The translations under genes and the position numbers were made by a program. Below the pieces are notes generated by a model. The model was not told the origin of the DNA and ran no database searches. It worked only from the letters and a program-made list of their open reading frames with translations. Below, piece by piece: positions 1 to 5,020 of a stretch of DNA of 5,020 nt (position 1 is its first letter; the number at the start of each line of letters is the position of its first letter). The stretch is from an uncultured Planctomycetaceae bacterium (GTDB taxonomy: Bacteria; Planctomycetota; Planctomycetia; Pirellulales; Pirellulaceae), in assembly GCA_937967755.1 (NCBI GenBank), contig CALBTA010000602.1, forward strand, positions 1 through 5,020. Reading direction: 5' to 3'.

Positions 1-600
1 GCGTTGGGGTTTCAGGAGCACGATACCGTGCTGCCGATGTTGATGTGCCCGTCGGACCCGACCAATCCGAAACTTCACACGTTCTGGGGCGGCACGGGCA
101 CGCCGACGCAAGGTTTTTCCGGCAATGTCATTTTGAATGCCGGCAGTAGTTATTTTCGCGAAACCGAAGACATCGACAGCGCGACGCTCGACGGGCTGTT
201 CTTCGCCGTCAGCAAAGTTCGCATCGAAGATATCAAGGATGGCAGTTCCAACACTGCGATGGTCAGCGAACTGATTCTTTCGCCGGATACCGACTCGCAC
301 GATATTCGCGGACGCTACCACAACCCGGCCCACGGCGGAGTTTTATTCAGCACCCGCCTGCCGCCCAACAACATGGTTCCCGACCAACTGAACTGGTGCG
401 CCAACAACCCCGTCGAGCGGGCGCCTTGCATTTGGACCGAGACGAATATGTTCGTCTCGGTGAGGAGCTATCATTCTGGCGGGGTGAACATGGCGTTGGC
501 CGATGGCAGCACGCGGTTCGTGTCCGATTCCATCGACCCGGCCACATTCATCGCCATCGGCAGCCGCGACGGCGGAGAAGTTTTTTCTTGGGGTGATTGA
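1..600 (+). CDS. DUF1559 domain protein (prepilin-like, H-X9-DG C-terminal domain), 5'-truncated
   Basis: C-terminal 199 residues of a planctomycete DUF1559 protein; the reading frame is already open at base 1, so the N-terminus lies off the left edge. Members normally begin with a type IV prepilin-like N-methylation segment and one membrane helix, which would lie in the missing part. Visible family marks, in order: the LPMLMCPSDP segment (window residues 11-20), the DGSSNT motif (80-85, within a stretch resembling the family's 'I-x-DG-[ST]-SNT-x-x-x-x-E'), and the terminal H-X9-DG motif (H158, D168, G169), then a tail ending GGEVFSWGD. The gene ends in TGA. Family proteins are thought to be surface or secreted pseudopilin-like proteins, but their role is unproven and none can be assigned here. 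The lipoprotein gene 270 bases downstream is a common partner. A perfect 11-base-pair hairpin lies inside the coding sequence at 436-461. Family assignment is secure; function is unknown. Confidence 0.93.
   Translation, partial: ALGFQEHDTVLPMLMCPSDPTNPKLHTFWGGTGTPTQGFSGNVILNAGSSYFRETEDIDSATLDGLFFAVSKVRIEDIKDGSSNTAMVSELILSPDTDSHDIRGRYHNPAHGGVLFSTRLPPNNMVPDQLNWCANNPVERAPCIWTETNMFVSVRSYHSGGVNMALADGSTRFVSDSIDPATFIAIGSRDGGEVFSWGD
436..461. repeat. Perfect 11-bp inverted repeat inside the DUF1559 gene
   Basis: The arms ACCGAGACGAA (436-446) and TTCGTCTCGGT (451-461) are exact reverse complements separated by TATG. The repeat encodes roughly WTETNMFVSV, just upstream of the H-X9-DG motif. It is not followed by a T-run, so it does not look like an intrinsic terminator. 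It may be chance, an mRNA structure or a protein-binding palindrome. Confidence 0.6.
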
Positions 601-717
601 CTCAACAGAAGTACGCGATGTTTTGAACAGAAGGGCGCGAAGTTCGCGAAGGTTTAATGGGCGTCGCGATATGGAAGACCACTTGTGCTTCGTGACAGTT
701 CAGTGTTCAAGTAGTAG

Positions 718-734
718 CAGAAGTGAGACTTCTG
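718..734 (+). repeat. Short intergenic hairpin
   Basis: CAGAAGT (718-724) and ACTTCTG (728-734) are perfect reverse complements around a GAG loop. The stem lies about 120 bases after the DUF1559 stop. There is no T-run after it (the next bases are AGAATTAAG), so a terminator role is doubtful; it could protect the 3' end of the mRNA or be chance. Confidence 0.3.
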
Positions 735-739
735 AGAAT

Positions 740-790
740 TAAGTCACAGAAGCGAACTACCCCGAACTCTCGTAAGTCAGACTACCTCGA
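740..790. repeat. Imperfect short direct repeat
   Basis: TAAGTCA occurs at 740-746 and again at 773-779. After each copy comes a related decamer, ACTACCCCGA (756-765) and ACTACCTCGA (781-790). The distance between paired elements differs (33 versus 25 bases), so this is a degenerate duplication or a pair of binding sites rather than a clean tandem repeat. It lies 80-130 bases upstream of the lipoprotein start. Confidence 0.3.
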
Positions 791-858
791 GTTTTAGACC
801 TAACTTTGCGCGAGTAATCGAAATCTTCATCTCTTAGCGATCTTCGCGACCTTCTGTT

Positions 859-862
859 AGGA
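859..862 (+). promoter_or_regulatory. Shine-Dalgarno of the lipoprotein gene
   Basis: AGGA sits 8 bases before the ATG at 871. It supports this start, which also gives a complete signal peptide. Confidence 0.6.
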
Positions 863-870
863 ATCGCTTC

Positions 871-1281
871 ATGACCTTCCGTTACAGATTCACTGCTCGA
901 CTTTGTTTTCACGTCATTGCGATCGCACTATTGTTTTCAATTCTGGGTTGCGGCGATTCCGGGCCCAAGAAATACCCCGTCACTGGCAACGTCACCTGGG
1001 AGGGTCAGCCGCTGGCGGATGGGGATATCGTGTTGGAGCCGACCGATGGCGGTGTTCCTGATCACGGGAAGATCGTCGCGGGCAAGATCGACATGGAAGC
1101 GACTGCCGGGCCGAAGAAGGTTTCGATCCAAGCCACCAAGGCCGCCGCCGAAGTCGCCCCCGACATGGGCATGGCCCCGCAGGTGCAGTACATCCCGCAC
1201 CGCTACAACGCCCGCACAGAATTGACCGCCGAGGTGAAAGCCGATGGTGAGAATCGTCTGACGTTCGACCTTGTGCCGTGA
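871..1281 (+). CDS. Small planctomycete lipoprotein (carboxypeptidase-regulatory-like beta-sandwich type)
   Basis: A 136-residue predicted lipoprotein. The N-terminus has arginines at 4, 6 and 10, a hydrophobic core at about 13-25 and a lipobox ILGC with the acylated cysteine at residue 27, so the mature protein is about 110 residues, anchored by lipid. The mature part opens with PVTGNVTWEGQPLADGDIVLEP (36-57, V-x-G-x-V-x-x-x-G-x-P-L-x-x-G), typical of planctomycete lipoproteins related to the carboxypeptidase-regulatory/transthyretin-like fold. It continues with a GPKKVSIQA strand (80-88) and IPHRYN (108-113), which matches the common 'IP-x-[KR]-YN' near the end of this family, and finishes with a short beta pattern (LTFDLV). 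ATG at 871 is preceded by AGGA. Genes of this kind commonly follow DUF1559 genes, as here. The molecular role is unknown; a structural envelope role is an inference. No catalytic residues can be proposed. Confidence 0.88.
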   Translation: MTFRYRFTARLCFHVIAIALLFSILGCGDSGPKKYPVTGNVTWEGQPLADGDIVLEPTDGGVPDHGKIVAGKIDMEATAGPKKVSIQATKAAAEVAPDMGMAPQVQYIPHRYNARTELTAEVKADGENRLTFDLVP

Positions 1282-1295
1282 TCTTTCGTAGAACT

Positions 1296-1347
1296 CAGTT
1301 CCACTGCGTTCTGGACGAAGTGGAACTGGTTGTAACCAGTGGAACTG
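1296..1347. repeat. Inverted/direct repeat cluster downstream of the lipoprotein gene
   Basis: CAGTTCCACT (1296-1305) is the exact reverse complement of AGTGGAACTG, which occurs twice (1319-1328 and 1338-1347), a 19-base direct repeat. The first arm can therefore pair with either copy. In addition ACTGGTT (1325-1331) and AACCAGT (1334-1340) form their own inverted repeat. The cluster starts 14 bases after the lipoprotein stop codon. It could be a 3'-end structure or terminator, though there is no T-run, or an operator with repeated half-sites. Confidence 0.6.
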
Positions 1348-1397
1348 CGTCCACGACGAGTACGACTCCATCCTACGGATCTAATTGCCCCTGCTGC

Positions 1398-1426
1398 TTG
1401 ACATTCAACTTTCCTTGCCCTACCTT
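1398..1426 (+). promoter_or_regulatory. Possible sigma-70 promoter for the WGR gene
   Basis: A perfect -35 hexamer TTGACA (1398-1403) is followed after 17 bases by TACCTT (1421-1426), which keeps the T, A and final T of TATAAT but is otherwise poor. It would place transcription start near 1433 and leave a leader of about 45-55 bases before the GTG starts. The sequence match is real; promoter activity is an inference. Confidence 0.35.
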
Positions 1427-1477
1427 CACCACCGTTGCGCTCGCAATCCCGCGTGGCCTTGATCGACGGCTTTCTGG

Positions 1478-4400
1478 GTGGTGGCAGTGAAACTTCTACG
1501 TCAAGTCTCGCTCTATTTTCAAGAGGGCCGTAGCGACAAGGTCTACGAGGTCGATCTGTGCGAAGTGGGTACCGATCAATACGTCGTCAATTTCCGCTAC
1601 GGGCGGCGCGGCTCTGCGTTGCGTGATGGCACGAAGACCTCCGTGCCCGTCTCACTGGCCGAGGCGCAGCGCATCTACGACGCGCTGGTTCAATCGAAAA
1701 CGACCAAAGGCTACCGAGAGTCAACGAGCGTTCGGCAAGAACAACCCGCGCCGGCGGCCGTATCGCCCGCACATCGAAACCTGGACCCTCGCGCGCAAGC
1801 CGTTCTGGCGAAGCTGAACGCGGGCGTCTCAGCGAAGGATGGCTCGCATCTTTCCCGCGCTGCCTGGCGGGCGGGCGAAATGCGGCTGCGCGAGGCGGAG
1901 CCGGCGCTGCTCAAACTGTTCGGTGCGGGCGATGCGATGTTGGATTACTGCATCGCCTGGTCGCTGGGCCGGCTGGGCAGCCAAAATGCCGTCGCCCCGC
2001 TGCGCAGCCTGCAAACCGACCGCAACCGCCCGTACATGGTGCGCCGCATCGCCGCTATTTCATTGTTGGACATCCTCGCGGACGACGCGAAGGCCGAAAC
2101 GGTTGAGAAATATATCAGCCAGCTTCCCGCTGCGCTCGCCGGCCCCGCGCGCAACGGCCCCGCCGATGCGTTCACCGCGGCGCTGGCCGATCATTTGGAA
2201 ACCGACGACCCGCGAAACTTCGCGGCCCTTGATCTGGCCTACATCATCAACAACGGGCACGTCCGGCCGGCGTTGCTGTCGCACGTTCGCAACGCCCCGC
2301 TCAAGCCGAATTACTTCCAACGCCTGCGTCACATCTTCAAGGCGGCGGAGTTGCGAAGCGATGGCGAGGTGTTCGGCTGGCTGGCCTATCGCTTCGAGAC
2401 GGAACGCGGCAACGTCAACAGTAAGTCGTATGGCTTCATGTGGGAGTACCAGCAAGTTGGCCGGCGTTGGCAGCGGCAGAAAAAGGACAATCCGTTGCTT
2501 GGCCCGAGCGCGCAAACCGCGTTCAGTCACGCGACGCGGTTTTATCTGCGAAAGCGCGTGTGGCGAACGCTGAAGCGGCTGGGTGAACTGGGCATGGCCG
2601 AGGACTACGTCCGCCTGGCGACCGGCGTGCTGGCGACGATTTCCGATGACGACGCCGAACAGCCTTTCAATTCGTTCATCTATCAGTATGAAGGCCGGCG
2701 GTACAACCGTCAGCAAATCCGCTACGACCGCCTGCATAGGTTTTGGGCGGTCGGCAAGATTCTGTTCGGCGGCAGCCGCCGATACCGGTTCGAGCAAAAG
2801 CAGCGGCGCGTCAGTTACTATCGCCTGGCGGAATCACCCGATTCCGCTCCGACCGAACGGGAAGAATCGTTCCCGCAACTTTGGGAGCAAGTTCCGCAGG
2901 CGCTGCTGCATTTGCTGGACGAAAGCCGCTGCCTGGAAGTGCATCAGTTCGCCAGCAAGGCGTTGCGGGCTTGCTGGGACTTCTGCCGCCAGTTGGATGT
3001 CGCGGCGCTGCTGATGTTGCTGCGTGCGAATTATGAAGTGACGGTGGAGCTCGGTTTCGAGTTGGCCGTCACCCGGTACGATGCGACCAACCCCGACCGT
3101 GAACTTGTATTGGCCCTTGCCGATTGCGGGTACCAGCGCGGGCGAGAGCAGGCCTGCAAGTGGATCGATTTGCAGCGCGGCCTGTTCCTGGAAGACACTT
3201 CGTTCGCCGCGGCGCTGGCCGCCGCCGGCCATGAAGACACGCGATTGTTCGCCCGGCGCGCGCTGCAACTGATTAACTATTCGGAAGACGACGCGCGGCT
3301 GTTGGTCGGCCGGTTGATCGCAGCGCTGCAACCGCTGGGCGAAGGCGAAGAGCCGCGGGCGGGGGACATTTGCCAAACGATGCGCGAACTGTTCAGCCCG
3401 CAGTTGCGAAAGATCGGCGCGGAGGTGATTCGCGATTTGCTCGCCCATCCGCTGATTGCCGTGCAGCAATTCGCCGGCGACGTGCTGCTCAATCACGAAA
3501 CGTTGGCCACCCGGCCGCCCGATGATGTGCTGGCCGGGCTGCTGAACTCCAGCCACGAGTCGGTGCGGGCGATGGGCGTGCGGATTGTTTCGGGGCTGCC
3601 GGACGATGCCTTGCGACAACAGCCAAACTTGTTGACGACGCTGGTTCGCCACGAAGCTGCCGACGTGCGTGAGAGCGCCCGGCCAATCGTTGCCCGATTG
3701 GCCAGCAGCGATCCGGAATTCGGCCGCGCGTTTTCCGCGCAGTTGATTGATATGCTGCTGATTCCAGGCTCGCCTGAAGGCGTGCCAACGTTCCTTTCAC
3801 GCCTACTTCAAGAAGAACTGCGGCAATACTTGGGTGATGTTGCCAGCGAAACGGTTTGGCGGCTGCTGCAATCGCGCAGCCAGCCGGCGCAGGAAGTTGG
3901 CGGAGCGCTGTTGGCCAGCAATGTTCGCGGCGAGGAAATCAGCGTCGAACAAATCGTTCGCCTCGCCGATCACGATGTCTTGACCGTTCGCCAGGCGTCG
4001 TGGCAAATGTGCCGCGAACAGATCAGCCGCCTGAAGGCCGACGTTGTCGAGGCCGCGTTGATCCTCGATTCCGATTGGGAAGATTCGCGGCAGTTCGCCT
4101 TCGACCTGTTTCGCGAACAATTCACCGCCGACGACTTACCCGTGGGCGTGCTGGTCAGCATCTGCGACAGTACTCGAGTAGACGTGCAGCAGTTTGGGCG
4201 GGAGATCGTCACGCGGATGTTCAGCCACGACGACGGCGTTGAGTACCTGCAGCGCCTCAGCGAGCACCCGGCTGTGAGCATGCAAATGTTCACGAGCAAT
4301 TATCTTGACCGCTACGCCTCCAACGGCCATCAGCGGCTGGCGGAGTTGGAACCTTATTTCCGCAGCGTTCTAAGCCGCGTGAACCAAGGGCGTATCGCCA

Positions 4401-4612
4401 AGGATCGCGTTTTTCGTTTGTTCGACCGCGAAATTGAAAAGAGCGCCGAACATGCCCGCGCCATTGCGACGGTGATCGCCCACCAATCGGCGACGGCGGT
4501 CTACGGCGACAAGGCCCGCACGATTGAGTTGATGCTGAAGATCCACCGGCTTTACCCGTTCATCGAATTGCCCATCGAGGTAGTTCCGCCGGAGGTGCGC
4601 AGTGGAGTTTAG
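1478..4612 (+). CDS. WGR domain protein with long HEAT-like repeat array
   Basis: A 1,044-residue protein, or 1,041 if the third GTG is used. Residues ~6-79 are a WGR domain: YFQEGRSDKVYEVDL (13-27), FRYGRRG (39-45, the W-G-R signature appearing as Y-G-R), GTKT (51-54) and a final helix ending KTTKGY. A Pro/Ala-rich linker (~80-100) follows, then helical HEAT-like units (for example 165-200, and from about 480 to 940). The middle (~300-460) is rich in Arg, Lys and aromatic residues. WGR domains bind DNA ends or nucleic acids in PARP-family proteins and also occur in bacterial MolR-like proteins; no PARP catalytic domain or other enzyme motif is visible here. I infer a scaffold or adaptor. Start: an in-frame stop at 1460-1462 limits it to GTG 1478, 1481 or 1487. 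The longest is listed, but 1487 (reading MKLLRQ) has a G-rich GGTGG at 1477-1481 five bases ahead and may be the true one. No strong Shine-Dalgarno precedes 1478. The next gene overlaps its 3' end. Specific cellular role unknown. Confidence 0.9.
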   Translation: MVAVKLLRQVSLYFQEGRSDKVYEVDLCEVGTDQYVVNFRYGRRGSALRDGTKTSVPVSLAEAQRIYDALVQSKTTKGYRESTSVRQEQPAPAAVSPAHRNLDPRAQAVLAKLNAGVSAKDGSHLSRAAWRAGEMRLREAEPALLKLFGAGDAMLDYCIAWSLGRLGSQNAVAPLRSLQTDRNRPYMVRRIAAISLLDILADDAKAETVEKYISQLPAALAGPARNGPADAFTAALADHLETDDPRNFAALDLAYIINNGHVRPALLSHVRNAPLKPNYFQRLRHIFKAAELRSDGEVFGWLAYRFETERGNVNSKSYGFMWEYQQVGRRWQRQKKDNPLLGPSAQTAFSHATRFYLRKRVWRTLKRLGELGMAEDYVRLATGVLATISDDDAEQPFNSFIYQYEGRRYNRQQIRYDRLHRFWAVGKILFGGSRRYRFEQKQRRVSYYRLAESPDSAPTEREESFPQLWEQVPQALLHLLDESRCLEVHQFASKALRACWDFCRQLDVAALLMLLRANYEVTVELGFELAVTRYDATNPDRELVLALADCGYQRGREQACKWIDLQRGLFLEDTSFAAALAAAGHEDTRLFARRALQLINYSEDDARLLVGRLIAALQPLGEGEEPRAGDICQTMRELFSPQLRKIGAEVIRDLLAHPLIAVQQFAGDVLLNHETLATRPPDDVLAGLLNSSHESVRAMGVRIVSGLPDDALRQQPNLLTTLVRHEAADVRESARPIVARLASSDPEFGRAFSAQLIDMLLIPGSPEGVPTFLSRLLQEELRQYLGDVASETVWRLLQSRSQPAQEVGGALLASNVRGEEISVEQIVRLADHDVLTVRQASWQMCREQISRLKADVVEAALILDSDWEDSRQFAFDLFREQFTADDLPVGVLVSICDSTRVDVQQFGREIVTRMFSHDDGVEYLQRLSEHPAVSMQMFTSNYLDRYASNGHQRLAELEPYFRSVLSRVNQGRIAKDRVFRLFDREIEKSAEHARAIATVIAHQSATAVYGDKARTIELMLKIHRLYPFIELPIEVVPPEVRSGV
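4591..4595 (+). promoter_or_regulatory. Shine-Dalgarno of the downstream overlapping gene
   Basis: GGAGG lies inside the last codons of the WGR gene, 6 bases before GTG 4602. This is the best ribosome binding site in the window and fixes the start of the next gene. Confidence 0.75.
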
Positions 4613-5020
4613 CTACAGCTACGCCAGCGAATCCCTGGTTGCGTCGGACGCGAACAAGACATCGATGTCCTTCGCGCCCGACACGCTGCGCGAGCCGACC
4701 TATTTTCGCGGTGAGCTAAAGCAGTCGCTGCCGTTCCGTGAGGCGATCAGCGCGTTGCACGACGTGGTCGTTAGCGATCTGCGGTGGCATCCGAAAGATC
4801 GCACCGAGTACAAGGCCTGGCTGGCCCAGCAAGATCAAATCGATTGGGCGATGCTGGCCGCCCAGCGGGAGGAAACCAATCGGCAGGTTGAACAGATTCG
4901 GGAGGAGTTGAACGAACTGCGGCGGACCAGCCAGCAGCGGCTCGCCCCGTTCTACGAAGCCCGCCAGCGATATTTCGATCACCTTTACAAGCGGCAATAC
5001 AACTGGTGGCTGGTTTTGGA
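4602..5020 (+). CDS. Uncharacterised protein, 3'-truncated, coupled to the WGR gene
   Basis: This reading frame starts with GTG at 4602, overlaps the WGR gene by 11 bases (its TAG is 4610-4612) and stays open for 139 codons to the window edge. The start is supported by GGAGG at 4591-4595. The protein begins MEFSYSYASESLVASDANKT, has SMSFAPDTLREPTYFRGEL (21-39) and FREAISALHDVVVSDLRWHPKDR (45-67), then a charged heptad-like helix, likely a coiled coil (~83-114, rich in Gln, Glu, Arg and Leu), then aromatic-rich FYEARQRYFDHLYKRQYNWW (117-136). There is no signal peptide or membrane segment, so it is probably cytoplasmic. I do not recognise a named domain in this part. From memory, planctomycete WGR-HEAT genes can neighbour SWIM zinc-finger, MoxR-type AAA ATPase and VWA genes, and this could be the N-terminus of such a SWIM protein, but no SWIM cysteines or histidine are visible, so that is speculation. 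The overlap implies co-expression and probably joint function with the WGR protein. Confidence 0.82.
   Translation, partial: MEFSYSYASESLVASDANKTSMSFAPDTLREPTYFRGELKQSLPFREAISALHDVVVSDLRWHPKDRTEYKAWLAQQDQIDWAMLAAQREETNRQVEQIREELNELRRTSQQRLAPFYEARQRYFDHLYKRQYNWWLVL

Larger units (their letters stand above)
601..870. other. Intergenic region between the DUF1559 and lipoprotein genes
   Basis: This 270-base spacer is visibly richer in A and T than the flanking genes. I see no ORF with family signatures and no tRNA-like fold. It holds a short 5-bp stem at 636-648 (CGCGA/TCGCG), a 7-bp stem at 718-734, an imperfect direct repeat at 740-790 and the lipoprotein ribosome binding site near its end. 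No -35/-10 pair stands out, although a promoter for the lipoprotein gene could well be here. No hairpin with a T-run was found. Confidence 0.6.
1282..1477. other. Intergenic region between the lipoprotein and WGR genes
   Basis: This 196-base spacer contains the repeat cluster at 1296-1347, a candidate promoter at 1398-1426 and a small palindrome TTGCG-CT-CGCAA at 1435-1446. I see no convincing gene in it and no hairpin with a T-run. Confidence 0.6.

Noticed and set aside
636..657. A CGCGA-AGT-TCGCG stem followed by AAGGTTTAA as a terminator for the DUF1559 gene
   Set aside because: The stem is only 5 bp and no real T-run follows, so it does not meet the intrinsic terminator pattern.
503..742. 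A + strand frame of 79 codons overlapping the end of the DUF1559 gene
   Set aside because: No ribosome binding site or family signature; it begins within the conserved H-X9-DG coding region and ends in AT-richer spacer.
793..821. TTTAGA-17-TAATCG as a promoter for the lipoprotein gene
   Set aside because: Only partial matches in both hexamers, no better than other positions in an AT-richer spacer.
937..1371. A - strand open frame covering the lipoprotein gene
   Set aside because: The + strand frame has a lipobox, a ribosome binding site and family motifs; the antisense frame has none.
1278..1490. A small + strand frame of 70 codons overlapping the lipoprotein stop (ATGA)
   Set aside because: The ATGA overlap looks like coupling, but there is no Shine-Dalgarno, the composition is low in charged residues and rich in Thr, Ser and Cys, it runs through the repeat cluster and promoter candidate, and it overlaps the WGR start.
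1839..2573. A + strand open frame of 244 codons in another phase
   Set aside because: It overlaps the WGR gene in a different frame and its translation is full of Arg, Trp, Cys and Ser with no domain pattern, while the main frame has clear WGR and HEAT features.
2060..2797. A long open frame on the - strand, opposite the WGR gene (245 codons)
   Set aside because: It lies entirely inside the strongly supported WGR-HEAT gene; long antisense frames are expected in GC-rich genes and its translation shows no family signature.
2834..3652. A second long - strand open frame (272 codons)
   Set aside because: Same reason: it is a shadow of the WGR gene, rich in Arg, Gln and Pro as out-of-frame GC-rich translations usually are.
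4716..4997. A - strand frame of 93 codons at the right edge
   Set aside because: It is opposite the gene starting at 4602, which has a strong ribosome binding site and overlaps the WGR gene in operon style.

Overview
The window looks like part of a planctomycete chromosome. The strongest evidence is the first gene, the C-terminal part of a DUF1559 (prepilin-like, H-X9-DG C-terminal domain) protein. This family is massively expanded in Planctomycetota and scarce elsewhere. A small lipoprotein of a type commonly encoded right after DUF1559 genes in that phylum follows it. Coding sequence is GC-rich and all four supported genes are on the + strand. The species cannot be named from the sequence alone.

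Layout: (1) 1-600, the 3' part of the DUF1559 gene, whose start lies off the left edge. (2) 601-870, an AT-richer intergenic stretch with short hairpins and an imperfect direct repeat but no convincing gene. (3) 871-1281, a complete 136-residue lipoprotein with a clear lipobox and Shine-Dalgarno. (4) 1282-1477, a spacer with a three-part inverted/direct repeat cluster just after the lipoprotein stop and a possible sigma-70 promoter (TTGACA, 17-base spacer) further on. (5) 1478-4612, a large gene of about 1,041-1,044 codons: an N-terminal WGR domain followed by a long HEAT-like helical repeat array. (6) 4602 to the right edge, the 5' part of a further gene. It starts at a GTG inside the end of the WGR gene, behind a good GGAGG, and stays open for 139 codons.

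Functionally there are two blocks. The DUF1559 protein and the lipoprotein belong to the cell envelope or surface. The WGR-HEAT protein and the overlapping downstream gene form a translationally coupled pair, probably the start of a longer operon leaving the window on the right. No catalytic domain is visible in this pair. The WGR domain suggests nucleic-acid or PARP-like binding and the HEAT array suggests a scaffold. The pair is the best candidate here for a poorly described system, but its other members and any enzymatic activity lie outside the window.
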